Assembly (NCBI RefSeq): GCF_009604375.1 | Contig: NZ_WEGH01000002.1 | Span: 1,016,073 to 1,080,072 of the forward strand | Reading direction: 5' to 3' | Length of the DNA stretch: 64,000 nt | DNA from: Actinomadura macrotermitis | GTDB lineage: Bacteria; Actinomycetota; Actinomycetes; Streptosporangiales; Streptosporangiaceae | Shown: positions 20,320-29,488 of the stretch, in pieces | Numbering within the stretch: position 1 is the stretch's first letter | Layout of the letters: each line of letters opens with the position of its first letter | Notes under the pieces: generated by a model | Seen by the model: only the letters and a program-made list of their open reading frames with translations | The model's database searches: none | What the model was told of the DNA's origin: nothing | Program-made: the position numbers and the translations under genes

Positions 20320-20867
20320 GGGGACCCGCCTCCTGCAGGTGTCGGACAACGGTGAGGTCGATCAGGCCCGGGGAGCGCGCTCGGGGCGCTTATCCCCAGG
20401 CCCTAAGTTGATCTTGTTTTTCTTTCTAGGTAGAGACAAGGGGTAGTACTCGTAATAGGGGCTGTGGATACTGTGCACAAGTACCGTTTTCGCAGGTCAG
20501 ACCGGGTTTCTCTGTCCACCGGCCCTGTGCATGGGCGGTGGACGGGCGAAAACGATCTGGGGACGGGGAAACCGTCCCCACAGCTCGTCCCCAAGCTATC
20601 CCCCGGTTGTCCACTGGTTTTCCGCAGGTTTCCCACGCCCGCCGCCGGGTAGGTCTGTCGGACGGAGCCGACGCGGCGGTTGTCCCCAGGCCGTCCCCAG
20701 GTCGTGCACAGGTTCGTCCCCATGATGCCGGGTGGCCGTGCACAGGCGGTCCACAATCGCTCCACAGGTCGTCCACAGTCATCCTCTGGTTATCCCCTGG
20801 GTCGTCCACGGATTACGCAGAGTTATCCACAGGTTGTGCGTGGCTTGGGGGTGCCCGGGGAAGGCGC
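20320..20867. other. oriC: Chromosomal replication origin (oriC) between dnaA and dnaN
   Basis: A 548-base gap between the dnaA stop and dnaN start, the standard actinomycete oriC location. Only one exact DnaA box is seen, TTATCCACA at 20823-20831. Degenerate ones are TTGTCCACT at 20607-20615, TCGTCCACA at 20769-20777, TGTGGATAC at 20463-20471 and TGTGCACAA at 20472-20480, plus several TTGTCCCC/TTATCCCC half-matches. Bases 20402-20460 are the most AT-rich of the locus (TTGTTTTTCTTTCTA run) and are the best candidate unwinding element, next to dnaN. Function is inferred from position and content. Confidence 0.85.
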
Positions 20868-22964
20868 TCAGCGCTTGCGGGCCTGGTGCTTGATGCGCCC
20901 GGTGAGCTCGGTGACCTGGTTGTAGATCGCCCGCCGTTCGGCCATCAAGCTGCGGATCTTACGTTCCGCGTGCATCACCGTGGTGTGGTCGCGGCCGCCG
21001 AACTGGGCCCCGATCTTGGGCAGCGAGAGGTCCGTGAGCTCCCGGCACAGGTACATGGCGATCTGCCGCGCGGTGACGAGCATCCGCGACCGCGACGGTC
21101 CACAGAGGTCCTCGATCGTCGTGCCGAAGTACTCCACGGTCTGGGCCATGATCATCGCGGCGGTGATCTCGGGACCGGAGTCGTTGGGGATGAGGTCCTT
21201 CAGCACGATCTCGGCGAGCTTCATGTCCACCGACTGCCGGTTCAGGCTCGCGAACGCCGTCACCCGGATCAGCGCGCCCTCCAGCTCGCGGATGTTGGTC
21301 GCGATCTGCGAGGCGATGAACTCCAGCACGTCCGGCGGCGCGGCCAGTCCCTCCTGGCGGGCCTTCTTCTGCAGGATCGCGATCCGGGTCTCCAGCTCGG
21401 GCGGCTGGACGTCGGTGGTGAGGCCCCACTCGAACCGGTTGCGCAGCCGGTCCTCCAGCGTCACCAGCTCTTTGGGCGGCCGATCACTGGAGATCACGAT
21501 CTGCTTGCTCGCGTTGTGCAGGGTGTTGAAGGTGTGGAAGAACTCCTCCTGCGTCTGCTCCTTGCCCTCCAGGAACTGGATGTCGTCGACCAGGAGGATG
21601 TCCACGTCCCGGTACCGCCGGCGGAACCCGTCGGCCTTGCCGTCGCGGATCGAGTTGATGAAGTCGTTGGTGAACTCCTCCGAGCTCACGTAACGCACCC
21701 GCGCGCCGTTGAACAGGCTCTGCGCGTAGTGGCCGATGGCGTGCAGCAGGTGGGTCTTGCCGAGGCCGGAGTCGCCGTAGATGAACAGCGGGTTGTAGGC
21801 CTTGGCGGGCTGCTCGGCGACGGCCACCGCGGCCGCGTGCGCGAACCGGTTGGACGAGCCGATGACGAACGTCTCGAACGTGTACTTGGGGTTCAGACGT
21901 GCGTGCTCCCCCGCCGACGCGCCCGCCGAGCTGCCGCCGGAGGAGGAGGGGGCGCCCCCGGCCGGACGCGCGTCGGAGCCCTCTTCCTCACGGAACGGGC
22001 CCTCGCCCCGGTACTGCTCACCGCCGCCTGAGAAAGAGTCGTTCTTATAGGAGTCGTCGGAACGGCTCAGCGGCTCGCCCTGCCCGCGCTGGCCCTCGCC
22101 TCCGCGCGCGCCCTGCGGCTCGCCCCGTCCGCCCTGGCGGGGGGCCGCCAGCGTGCGGTCGTTCAGGTGCGAGGGGGCATGCCCGCCGCCGGAGGACGAC
22201 TGCGGGCCCTGCTGACGTCCTCCGGGGCCCTCGGCGCCATGGCCGAACCCCTCGGAGCCGCCCGGGCCGGTACGGCCTCGTCCACCGAAGCCGCCCTGCT
22301 GCTGCTGGCCGCGCCCCTCGAACGGGGAAGGACCGCCGCGTCCGCCACCGGGACCGGCTCCATAAGCAGGAGGACGGGGAGCGGCGGGGAAGGCACCGCC
22401 GTGCTCGTTGTCGCGCTGTGGCCAGCCGCGGTCCTCTTCCTGAGAGGGATATCCACTGGAGGAGGAGGGGCTGTGGGTAACTCCCGGCTGAGGACGCCCG
22501 CCGAAGCCTTTGTCCCCATATCCCTGCTCAGGATAGGAACGGTCTCCGTAGGACGGTTCGCCGGAGTACTGCTGCTCTCCGTAGGAGCGGTCCTCGTACG
22601 ACTCATAAGGACGGTCCTCGTAGGACTCGTACGGCCGCTCGCCATAAGAGGAGGACTCCGAACCGCGATCATGCATGCCGGGACCAGGGTCGCCGGGCTG
22701 GGCGGTCGGCTCGGGCTGAACGGTCACCGCGACGCGGATCTCCCGGCCCAGTTCATGCGAAAGCGCCTGCGTGATGAGGTTGCGCAGCCGCGTTTCCAGC
22801 GCGTCCTTGGCGAATTCGTTCGGCGCGGCCAGCAGCGCGGTGCCCTCGACGAGCGCGAGCGGACGGACCATCGGAAGCCAGGCGCGGTAGCTCGGGGCAA
22901 GATCGCTCTCGCCGAGTGCCGTGAGGGTGCGGGCCCAGACCGATCCGAGATCCTGTCCGTCCAT
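20868..22964 (-). CDS. dnaA: Chromosomal replication initiator DnaA
   Basis: A 698-residue DnaA from ATG at 22964, with GGGAGGG nine bases upstream; an open frame continues to 23048 but lacks a better site. Domain I occupies about residues 1-90. Domain II is an unusually long, low-complexity linker of about 260 residues, with a Tyr/Glu/Ser-rich stretch of YESYEDR and YGE-type repeats followed by Gly/Gln-rich sequence. Domain III has Walker [12 protein letters not shown], Walker [11 protein letters not shown]. Domain IV ends with the DNA-binding [14 protein letters not shown]. It opens oriC and loads helicase. Confidence 0.98.
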   Translation of the reverse strand: MDGQDLGSVWARTLTALGESDLAPSYRAWLPMVRPLALVEGTALLAAPNEFAKDALETRLRNLITQALSHELGREIRVAVTVQPEPTAQPGDPGPGMHDRGSESSSYGERPYESYEDRPYESYEDRSYGEQQYSGEPSYGDRSYPEQGYGDKGFGGRPQPGVTHSPSSSSGYPSQEEDRGWPQRDNEHGGAFPAAPRPPAYGAGPGGGRGGPSPFEGRGQQQQGGFGGRGRTGPGGSEGFGHGAEGPGGRQQGPQSSSGGGHAPSHLNDRTLAAPRQGGRGEPQGARGGEGQRGQGEPLSRSDDSYKNDSFSGGGEQYRGEGPFREEEGSDARPAGGAPSSSGGSSAGASAGEHARLNPKYTFETFVIGSSNRFAHAAAVAVAEQPAKAYNPLFIYGDSGLGKTHLLHAIGHYAQSLFNGARVRYVSSEEFTNDFINSIRDGKADGFRRRYRDVDILLVDDIQFLEGKEQTQEEFFHTFNTLHNASKQIVISSDRPPKELVTLEDRLRNRFEWGLTTDVQPPELETRIAILQKKARQEGLAAPPDVLEFIASQIATNIRELEGALIRVTAFASLNRQSVDMKLAEIVLKDLIPNDSGPEITAAMIMAQTVEYFGTTIEDLCGPSRSRMLVTARQIAMYLCRELTDLSLPKIGAQFGGRDHTTVMHAERKIRSLMAERRAIYNQVTELTGRIKHQARKR

Positions 22965-23586
22965 GCGCAAGGTCCCTCCCCAAATCCCCGTCACCGGAGT
23001 ATCCGGCCACCCAGCTGTTCCGCAGGTGTGAACCGCCTCAAAGAGCACGATGGCGCCGCGGAAGGCTTACTCTCTCACGAGTTGTCCACAGAGTTGTCCA
23101 CACGCTGTGCATGAGCATGGGTATGCCTGTGCAAAAGCCCACAGCGCGTGTCGGCAAGCGTGATTCGGGGGGAACAACGGGCCCCGGCGGGACAATGCGG
23201 GGCCGGAAGGGGAGGCGGGTGATCGGCGTCAAGCCGGACCGGCTCGCCGCAAGACTGTAGCGGTTTCTTTCGCATGGTCGCAACATGAACACCACGTGCC
23301 GCGCGCCTTTTTCCACAGGCCGGCGAGCCGATGTGAGATCGGCCGCCCGGCCACCGCGAAACCCGCGCCGACAAGGGGAAACAAGGTCCGCCGGAGAGGT
23401 CTCCGTTTGACCTGGCGCCCCCGTAGCCCGTAACGTTCTGAGGTCGAGTCGCATCGATGGAGATGACGCGTGCCCGCCGGCCCGCCTCGCGAGTACGGAT
23501 GGGCCCCCGCTGCGGGGGACCGGACGCGGCCCTCGATGCGAGCTATCGCGCCTCAGACCCAACCGACCGCAGCACTGGAGCCTCTC
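22965..23586. promoter_or_regulatory. dnaA-rpmH divergent intergenic region
   Basis: These 622 bases hold no gene. Two exact DnaA boxes, TTGTCCACA at 23082-23090 and 23094-23102, stand in tandem 118-138 bases upstream of the dnaA start, a layout that suggests autoregulation. A possible leftward dnaA promoter has TTGCGA (23278-23283) and TACAGT (23254-23259) with an 18-base spacer. A possible rightward rpmH promoter has TTGACC (23407-23412) and TAACGT (23431-23436). Both promoters are pattern-only calls. Confidence 0.5.
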
Positions 23587-23724
23587 GTGAGCAAGCGTAC
23601 TTTCCAGCCGAACAACCGTCGTCGCCACAAGAAGCACGGCTTCCGGCTTCGGATGCGCACCCGCGCCGGCCGCGCGATCCTGTCGTCGCGCCGCGGCAAG
23701 GGCCGCGCCCGCATCGCGGTCTGA
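23587..23724 (+). CDS. rpmH: Ribosomal protein bL34
   Basis: A 45-residue, highly basic protein starting with GTG at 23587: [19 protein letters not shown], then [19 protein letters not shown]. Length and sequence are those of L34 throughout bacteria. It is a late-assembled large-subunit protein. It heads the rpmH-rnpA-yidD-yidC-khpB operon, 12 bases before rnpA. Confidence 0.98.
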   Translation: MSKRTFQPNNRRRHKKHGFRLRMRTRAGRAILSSRRGKGRARIAV

Positions 23725-23736
23725 TCCACCCCCCAC

Positions 23737-24108
23737 ATGCTGCCGTCCGGTAACCGGATGCGGCGGCGGGACGAGTTCACGCTGGCCGTCCGGCGCGGTC
23801 GCCGCGCCGGACGGCCGACTGTCGTGGTGCACCTTCTCCCCAGGGATCAGGAGCCCGGGGCCGGTCCCGTGCCGCCGCTGGCCGGGTTCATCGTGTCGCG
23901 CGCCGTCGGCAACGCCGTCGTCCGCAACGTGGTGCGCCGCCGCCTGCGCCACCTGGTGCGCGGGCACCTGGACCGGATTCCGGAAGGTAGCCTGCTCGTA
24001 GTGCGCGCCAACCCCGCCGCGGGGTCGGCGGGCCATGACGAACTGGCCGCGGATCTGGAGTCGGCACTGGGCCGGCTGTTGCGGCCCGCGTCCAAGGGGC
24101 GGAAATGA
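23737..24108 (+). CDS. rnpA: Ribonuclease P protein component
   Basis: A 123-residue basic protein. It begins [27 protein letters not shown] and contains the RNase P protein signature [12 protein letters not shown] near residue 65. It assists the catalytic RNase P RNA in tRNA 5' maturation. The stop overlaps the yidD start by four bases (ATGA), so translation is coupled to the membrane-insertion genes that follow. Confidence 0.97.
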   Translation: MLPSGNRMRRRDEFTLAVRRGRRAGRPTVVVHLLPRDQEPGAGPVPPLAGFIVSRAVGNAVVRNVVRRRLRHLVRGHLDRIPEGSLLVVRANPAAGSAGHDELAADLESALGRLLRPASKGRK

Positions 24109-24461
24109 CCAGTCGGCCGGGTGAGCCCGCGCCAGGACCGGCCGCGGGGATCGGTCCCGCGGCGCGGGTCCTGATCCTGCTCGTCCGCGGCTACCGCCGC
24201 TTCCTCAGCCCGCTGCTCGGCCAGCAGTGCCGGTTCCAGCCGTCCTGCAGCGCCTACGGCCTGGAGGCCCTCCAGGTGCACGGCGCGCTGCGCGGAAGCT
24301 GGCTGACGGCCCGGCGCATCGGCCGCTGCCACCCCTTCAACCGCGGCGGGCTCGACCCCGTCCCGCCGCGCCGGGCCGCACCGGCGGCGCCCGACACCTC
24401 CGGTGGCCGCCAGGCGGGCGGCCCCGCCCCAGCAGAGCCCAAGGAGCTGCCCGGTGCTTGA
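24105..24461 (+). CDS. yidD: Membrane protein insertion efficiency factor YidD
   Basis: A 118-residue protein with the YidD core at about residues 25-90: [36 protein letters not shown], including the conserved cysteine pair in [10 protein letters not shown] and the [13 protein letters not shown] block. The N-terminal amphipathic helix is believed to sit on the membrane near YidC. Four-base overlap with rnpA and eight-base overlap with yidC indicate tight coupling. The Pro/Ala-rich C-terminal tail is dispensable-looking. Confidence 0.95.
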   Translation: MTSRPGEPAPGPAAGIGPAARVLILLVRGYRRFLSPLLGQQCRFQPSCSAYGLEALQVHGALRGSWLTARRIGRCHPFNRGGLDPVPPRRAAPAAPDTSGGRQAGGPAPAEPKELPGA

Positions 24462-25401
24462 TTGGCTGTACTCGATCGTCGCCCAGCTGATCGTCTGGAT
24501 TCACAGCGGTCTCAGCCTGGTCGTCCCCAAGGACAGCGGCTGGGCCTGGGGCGGTGCGATCATCCTGCTGACCGTGCTGCTCCGGTTGCTGCTCGTGCCG
24601 CTGTTCGTCAAGCAGATCCACGCGTCCCGCAAGATGCAGGAGCTGAACCCCAAGGTCCAGGCGCTGCGCAAGAAGTACAAGAACGACAAGCAGCGCATGA
24701 ACCAGGAGGTCATGAAGCTCTACCAGGAGAACGGCGCCAACCCGCTGTCGGGCTGCCTGCCGATCCTGGTGCAGATGCCGGTGTTCATCGGCCTCTTCCA
24801 GACGCTCAAGCGGGTCTCCGACGCCAAGGACGGCCAGGGCGTCTTCGCCATCACGCCGGACCTGGTCAAGAGCGCCCAGCACGCCAACATCTTCGGCGCG
24901 CACATCCCCGACACCTTCCTGAAGGCGTTCGGCGCGGACCCCAAGCCGTGGAGCGCGATCGTCATCACCGGCATCGCGGTGGTCATCAGCTCCATCACCA
25001 CCTTCTTCACCGTCCGCTCCAGCATGAAGCGGCAGCCGGTCACCGACGACGCCAACCCGATGGCGCAGGCGCAGAAGATGATGGTCTTCCTGGCCCCGCT
25101 GTTCGGCCTGTTCGGCCTCGGCTTCCCGCTGGGCGTCCTGATGTACTGGGTGACCTCCAACAGCTGGACGCTGGTGCAGCAGCACTACATCTACTCCAAG
25201 TACCCCCCGCTCGGCGCCGACGGCAACGGCGCGGCCGGCAAGGACACGCCGCCCGGCAAGGGGTCCCCTGGCGGCGGCCTGAAGGGCAAGCTCAAGAAGG
25301 AGCCGGAGCCGGCCCCCGAGCCCGAGGCCAAGCCGCAGGTCGTCCGCAACCAGCCGACGCGCAAGCCGCGCAGCAAGCGCAGCGGCACCCCGAAGCGCTA
25401 G
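24454..25401 (+). CDS. yidC: Membrane protein insertase YidC
   Basis: A 315-residue YidC/Oxa1 protein from GTG at 24454 with AAGGAG upstream. It has the Gram-positive-like short layout with five membrane segments: residues 1-25, 33-55 (the conserved Arg follows at [15 protein letters not shown]), about 95-115 ([17 protein letters not shown]), around 165-185, and 215-240 ([20 protein letters not shown]). The C-terminal 75 residues are Lys/Pro-rich and cytoplasmic. It inserts membrane proteins alone or with SecYEG. The khpB gene follows after 35 bases. Confidence 0.97.
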   Translation: MLDWLYSIVAQLIVWIHSGLSLVVPKDSGWAWGGAIILLTVLLRLLLVPLFVKQIHASRKMQELNPKVQALRKKYKNDKQRMNQEVMKLYQENGANPLSGCLPILVQMPVFIGLFQTLKRVSDAKDGQGVFAITPDLVKSAQHANIFGAHIPDTFLKAFGADPKPWSAIVITGIAVVISSITTFFTVRSSMKRQPVTDDANPMAQAQKMMVFLAPLFGLFGLGFPLGVLMYWVTSNSWTLVQQHYIYSKYPPLGADGNGAAGKDTPPGKGSPGGGLKGKLKKEPEPAPEPEAKPQVVRNQPTRKPRSKRSGTPKR

Positions 25402-25436
25402 TTTGAGTACCGGCCTGTCGAAGAAGGAGATCCCCG

Positions 25437-25925
25437 TTGAGCCAGACCGACACCACTGAGGTCGACGTCCAGGCGCTCGAGCAGGAAGGCGAGATCGCCG
25501 CCGACTACATCGAGGGCCTGCTGGACATCGGTGACTACGACGGCGACATCGACATGGACGTCGAGGGCGAGCGCGCGATGGTCGCGGTCGTCGGCGCCTC
25601 CCTGGACGAGCTGGTCGGCAAGCGCGGCGAGGTGCTGGAGGCGCTGCAGGAGCTCACCCGCCTGGCGGTGCACCGGCAGACCGGCCAGCGCTCCCGGCTG
25701 ATGCTCGACATCGGCGGCTACCGCGAGCGCCGCCGCGCCGAGCTGTCCAAGCTCGGCGCCGACGTCGCGGCCGAGGTGCGCCAGAGCGGCACGGCCAAGC
25801 CGCTCGCGCCGATGACCCCGTTCGAGCGCAAGATCGTGCACGACGCGATCGCGGCGGCCGGGCTGCGCAGCGAGTCCGAGGGCGAGGAGCCCGAGCGCTA
25901 CGTCGTGGTCCACCCGGCGTCCTGA
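25437..25925 (+). CDS. KhpB/Jag-type KH-R3H RNA-binding protein
   Basis: A 162-residue protein from TTG at 25437 with AAGGAGA upstream. Residues 20-90 form a KH-like domain with VVGASLDELVGKRGEVLEALQELTRLAV and the conserved RLMLDIGGYRERRRAEL end. The C-terminal R3H domain contains PMTPFERKIVHDAIA. It matches the Jag/KhpB (Rv3920c-type) protein that follows yidC in most actinobacteria and binds RNA with the KhpA partner. A strong hairpin follows its stop. Confidence 0.93.
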   Translation: MSQTDTTEVDVQALEQEGEIAADYIEGLLDIGDYDGDIDMDVEGERAMVAVVGASLDELVGKRGEVLEALQELTRLAVHRQTGQRSRLMLDIGGYRERRRAELSKLGADVAAEVRQSGTAKPLAPMTPFERKIVHDAIAAAGLRSESEGEEPERYVVVHPAS

Positions 25926-25940
25926 GCACGAACGCAGCCG

Positions 25941-25969
25941 GCCCCCGCACCCTTTCGGTGCGGGGGCCG
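25941..25969 (+). terminator. Hairpin after khpB
   Basis: GGCCCCCGCACC pairs perfectly with GGTGCGGGGGCC around CTTTC. It starts 16 bases past the khpB stop and likely ends the rpmH-khpB transcript. No U-tract is present. Confidence 0.8.
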
Positions 25970-26052
25970 TCGTGTTCCCGGCGCAGGCCGGTCCCGGTGA
26001 GCACCGCCCGGCGGAGCCTTGCGGCGTCAGCGCTGCCCGAGGGCTCGGGCGC

Positions 26053-26484
26053 TCAGGACTGGCGGTTCTGCCGGGCGGGATCCTGCGCGATCGAGGGGTC
26101 CATGGCGACGGCCGGGTCCTGCCCGGCGTGGCCGCGCGGCTCCGGCCGGACCGGCCGCTCGATGATCCGCTCCACCGGCTCGGCCGAGCCCTCCACCGGC
26201 CGCTCGATGATCCGCTCGACCGGCGCCTCGCCGACCGGACGTTCCACGATCCGCTCCTGCACGAGCGAGCCGCCGGCGTCGTCGCCGAACGCGGCGGGCT
26301 GGCCGCCGACCAGGCCGGCGGCGCGGCGGCGGGTGTAGGCGAGGGTGAAGACCATGCTGATGACGCCGACCAGGATCAGGATCCAGCCGACGAGATGAAT
26401 GTCCACTCCGGCGAGATCGACTCGCAGGGCGAACGCCAGAATCGCACCGATGGCGATGAAAGCCAGACTGACTCCGATACCCAT
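26053..26484 (-). CDS. DUF6458-like two-TM protein with VERIIERPV repeats
   Basis: A 143-residue protein from ATG at 26484. Two membrane segments are at residues 3-22 (IGVSLAFIAIGAILAFALRV) and 30-49 (HLVGWILILVGVISMVFTL), typical of actinomycete DUF6458 proteins. The cytoplasmic tail holds three repeats of V(Q/E)RI(V/I)ERPV near residues 77, 91 and 106, probably a repeated beta or coiled element. It is transcribed against khpB and away from rsmG. Function is unknown. Confidence 0.75.
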   Translation of the reverse strand: MGIGVSLAFIAIGAILAFALRVDLAGVDIHLVGWILILVGVISMVFTLAYTRRRAAGLVGGQPAAFGDDAGGSLVQERIVERPVGEAPVERIIERPVEGSAEPVERIIERPVRPEPRGHAGQDPAVAMDPSIAQDPARQNRQS

Positions 26485-26657
26485 GTCTCGGAGCCTCCTT
26501 CCGTGACGGTCGGGCAGCACTGGTGTCTCCTGTACCCGATCGGCGGCGAATAAGCCCGGCCCCCCTGTCGCCGGGGCCACACTCACGTGCGCGCGACGCG
26601 CTGTACTGGGCGCATGCCTGTGTGCGCCGCCCCGAGCTTTTGTGGAACGATTCGCCG

Positions 26658-27320
26658 GTGGGGATAGCAAGCGAGGTCTTCGGGGACGCACTGCCGGTCG
26701 CGGAACGCTACGCGGAATTTCTGGCCGGGCCCGGTGTCGAGCGCGGCCTGATCGGGCCGCGCGAGGTCGACCGGCTCTGGGAGCGCCATCTCATCAACTG
26801 CGCCGTCGTGGCGGAGGCGATCCCGGCGGACGCCCGCGTCGTCGACATCGGCTCGGGCGCGGGGCTGCCGGGGCTGGTGCTGGCGATCGTCCGGCCCGAC
26901 CTGAAGATCACCCTGCTCGAACCGCTGCTGCGGCGCACCACCTTCCTCACCGAGGCCGTCGGCCTGCTGGAGCTCGGCAACGTCGAGGTCCGGCGGGGCC
27001 GCGCCGAGGACGCCGCCGCCGACCTGTCGGTCGACGTGGCCACCGCGCGTGCCGTCGCCCCGCTGGAGCGGCTGGCCGGGTGGGCGCTGCCGCTGCTGCG
27101 GCCGGGCGGGGAACTGCTGGCGCTGAAGGGGGAGCGGGCCGCCACCGAGCTGGAGGAGGCCCGCCCGGTGCTGGCCCGATTCGGCGTGCGAACGGCGGAA
27201 CTGCTGCAAGTCGGGCAAGGTAAGGTCGACCCGCCGACAACGCTCGTCCGTGTGGTGGCCGAGCGTGCCGCCGCACGCGCGCCCCGGCGCGCGAAAGGGT
27301 CGAGGAAGAGGTCTTCATGA
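26658..27320 (+). CDS. rsmG: 16S rRNA m7G527 methyltransferase
   Basis: A 220-residue SAM-dependent methyltransferase. GTG at 26658 (product MGIASEVFGDALPVAERY) matches where homologues begin; in-frame upstream starts to 26523 exist but give an unconserved leader. The motif I is VVDIGSGAGLPGLVLAIV and the GLIGPREVDRLWERHLINCAVV block is the RsmG signature. It methylates G527 of 16S rRNA; loss gives low-level streptomycin resistance. The stop overlaps the parA start (ATGA). The rsmG-parA-parB order is conserved. Confidence 0.95.
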   Translation: MGIASEVFGDALPVAERYAEFLAGPGVERGLIGPREVDRLWERHLINCAVVAEAIPADARVVDIGSGAGLPGLVLAIVRPDLKITLLEPLLRRTTFLTEAVGLLELGNVEVRRGRAEDAAADLSVDVATARAVAPLERLAGWALPLLRPGGELLALKGERAATELEEARPVLARFGVRTAELLQVGQGKVDPPTTLVRVVAERAAARAPRRAKGSRKRSS

Positions 27321-28447
27321 GCACGGGACCAGGACTGGGCCGGCCTGACCGCGCCGGCGAATCCCCCGACGAGCAGCAGCCGGGCGCCGACGAGGCGGCG
27401 GGGGAGACCGCGCCGGAGGCCACGCCCTCCGGGCACGCCATGTGGGGAAGTACGACGTCCGGAACGGCGGACAACGTCGGCTATGTGCCGACCGGCGGGG
27501 CGGGCGCCGCGCCCGCACCGCGCGCCGGACGGCCAACTCAGGGGGAGTCGGAACTGGTGCGCGAGGCGCTCAAGGACGCCAAGGTTTCACATGAAACCAC
27601 GGCGGCCGCAGGCAAGGGACAGGCCGCCGCGGCCCGCCGCGACCGGCAGTGGCCGCGGCCCGGCAGCTGCCGGATCATCACGATCGCCAACCAGAAGGGC
27701 GGCGTCGGCAAGACCACCAGCTCGGTGAACCTGGCCGCCTCGCTGGCCCAGCACGGCGCGCAGGTCCTGGTCGTCGACCTGGACCCGCAGGGCAACGCCT
27801 CCACCGCGCTCGGCATCGACCACCACGCGGACGTGCCGTCGATCTACGACGTGCTCATCGAGGACACCCCGCTCGCCGACATCGTCGTGCAGGCCCCCGA
27901 GATCCCCAACCTGTTCTGCGCCCCCGCCACGCTGAACCTGGCCGGCGCGGAGATCGAGCTGGTCTCCAAGGTGGCCCGCGAGTCCCGGCTGCAGCGCGCG
28001 CTGGAGGCCTACGACACCGACAAGTACGACTACGTGCTGATCGACTGCCCGCCGTCGCTCGGCCTGCTCACCGTCAACGCCCTGGTCGGCGGCAACGAGC
28101 TGCTCATCCCGATCCAGTGCGAGTACTACGCGCTGGAGGGCCTCGGCCAGCTGATCCGCACGGTGGAACTGGTCCGCTCGCACCTGAACCCGACGCTCAG
28201 CGTCTCCACGATCCTGCTGACGATGTACGACGCGCGCACCCGGCTCGCCGCGCAGGTCGCCGAGGACGTGCGCAACCACTTCGGCGACGTGGTGCTGAAG
28301 ACGGTGATCCCGCGCAGCGTCCGGGTGTCGGAGGCCCCCAGCTACGGCCAGTCCGTCATCACCTACGACCCGGGCTCCAGCGGCGCCCTCGCCTACAGCG
28401 AGGCCGCCTCCGAGATCGCCCACCGCAACACTGGAGCAGCCGAGTGA
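27317..28447 (+). CDS. parA: Chromosome partitioning ATPase ParA
   Basis: A 376-residue ParA (Soj-like). The first 110 residues are an acidic, Pro/Ala-rich extension with no predicted domain. The ATPase has deviant Walker A KGGVGKTTSSVN, Walker A' DLDPQGNASTALG, and Walker B region DYVLIDCPPSLGLL. ParA binds DNA non-specifically as an ATP dimer and is released by ParB, moving origins apart. It overlaps rsmG by four bases and parB by four. A parS-like palindrome lies inside the N-terminal coding part at 27583. Confidence 0.97.
   Translation: MSTGPGLGRPDRAGESPDEQQPGADEAAGETAPEATPSGHAMWGSTTSGTADNVGYVPTGGAGAAPAPRAGRPTQGESELVREALKDAKVSHETTAAAGKGQAAAARRDRQWPRPGSCRIITIANQKGGVGKTTSSVNLAASLAQHGAQVLVVDLDPQGNASTALGIDHHADVPSIYDVLIEDTPLADIVVQAPEIPNLFCAPATLNLAGAEIELVSKVARESRLQRALEAYDTDKYDYVLIDCPPSLGLLTVNALVGGNELLIPIQCEYYALEGLGQLIRTVELVRSHLNPTLSVSTILLTMYDARTRLAAQVAEDVRNHFGDVVLKTVIPRSVRVSEAPSYGQSVITYDPGSSGALAYSEAASEIAHRNTGAAE
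27583..27598. promoter_or_regulatory. parS: parS-like site within parA
   Basis: GGTTTCACATGAAACC, one base (CACATG for CACGTG) off the canonical parS core GTTTCACGTGAAAC, and a near-perfect palindrome. It lies in the low-complexity N-terminal part of parA, 0.9 kb upstream of parB. Self-regulation by ParB binding in its own operon is common. Confidence 0.7.
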
Positions 28448-29433
28448 GCCTGCCACGGCGCGGCCTGGGCAAGGGCCTGGAGTCGCTGATCCCCACCGCC
28501 CCGCCGCCTCCCCCGGCCACCGGCCACGACATCTGGCACGGCACGGACGGCGGCTCCGACGGCGCGGCCACCGGCGCCGGCCCGGGCTCGCAGCCGGTCG
28601 CGGGCGCCTACTTCGCCGAGCTGCCGCCCAAGTCGATCCGGCGCAACCCGCGCCAGCCGCGCACCCACTTCGACGAGGAGGCGCTGCAGGAGCTGGCCGA
28701 GTCGATCTCCATCGTGGGGCTGCTGCAGCCGATCGTGGTCCGCCGGATCGACTCGGCCGAGCACGACTACGAGCTGATCATGGGCGAGCGGCGCTGGCGG
28801 GCGTCCCAGGAGGCGGGCCTCACCGCCGTCCCGGCCATCATCCGCGCCACCGCGGACGACGACATGCTCCGCGACGCGCTCATGGAGAACCTGCACCGCC
28901 AGCAGCTCAACGCGCTGGAGGAGGCGGCGGCGTACGCGCAGCTGCTGGAGGACTTCGGCGTCACCCACGAGCAGCTCGCGGTGCGCATCGGCCGGTCCCG
29001 CCCGCACATCAGCAACACGCTGCGGCTGCTGAACCTGCCGCCGGCGGTGCAGCGGCGCCTCGCCGCGGGCGTCATCTCCGCGGGCCACGCCCGGGCGCTG
29101 CTGTCGCTGGACAGCGTCGAGGCGCAGGAGCACCTGGCCCAGCGCATCGTGGCCGAGGGACTGTCGGTCCGCGCCGTCGAGGAGATCATCACGCTGCGCG
29201 AGGCCGAGGAGCCGGTCGAGCCGCGCCGCGGCCGCGGCAAGAAGACGGTCGCGCCGGAGCTGCGGCAGCTCGCCGACCGGCTGTCGGACCGCTACGAGAC
29301 CAAGGTCCGGGTCGACATGGGCCGCAGCAAGGGCAAGATCGTCGTAGAGTTCGCGACGCTGGAGGACCTGGACCGGATCATCAAGTCCATGGCCCCCGAC
29401 GACGCGGGCGTCGGCGGCTCCGAGGACTTCTGA
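28444..29433 (+). CDS. parB: Chromosome partitioning protein ParB
   Basis: A 329-residue ParB from GTG at 28444, overlapping parA by four bases. The CTP-binding ParB/Srx domain has the conserved RRNPRQPRTHFDEEALQELAESI and the GERRWRA motif. A helix-turn-helix at about residues 175-205 reads EQLAVRIGRSRPHISNTLRLLNLP and recognises parS. The C-terminal dimerisation domain is LADRLSDRYETKVRVDMGRSKGKIVVEF. ParB loads at parS, spreads as a CTP-gated clamp, and stimulates ParA and SMC. A hairpin terminator follows. Confidence 0.97.
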   Translation: MSLPRRGLGKGLESLIPTAPPPPPATGHDIWHGTDGGSDGAATGAGPGSQPVAGAYFAELPPKSIRRNPRQPRTHFDEEALQELAESISIVGLLQPIVVRRIDSAEHDYELIMGERRWRASQEAGLTAVPAIIRATADDDMLRDALMENLHRQQLNALEEAAAYAQLLEDFGVTHEQLAVRIGRSRPHISNTLRLLNLPPAVQRRLAAGVISAGHARALLSLDSVEAQEHLAQRIVAEGLSVRAVEEIITLREAEEPVEPRRGRGKKTVAPELRQLADRLSDRYETKVRVDMGRSKGKIVVEFATLEDLDRIIKSMAPDDAGVGGSEDF

Positions 29434-29442
29434 CCGCCACGT

Positions 29443-29477
29443 GCGACGCCCCGGTGCCCCGGTGCCGGGGCGTTCGC
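29443..29477 (+). terminator. Hairpin after parB
   Basis: GCGACGCCCCGG pairs with CCGGGGCGTTCGC (one unpaired T) and is followed by CTTTCCC. It lies ten bases past the parB stop and would end the parAB transcript. Confidence 0.65.
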
Positions 29478-29488
29478 TTTCCCGCCCC

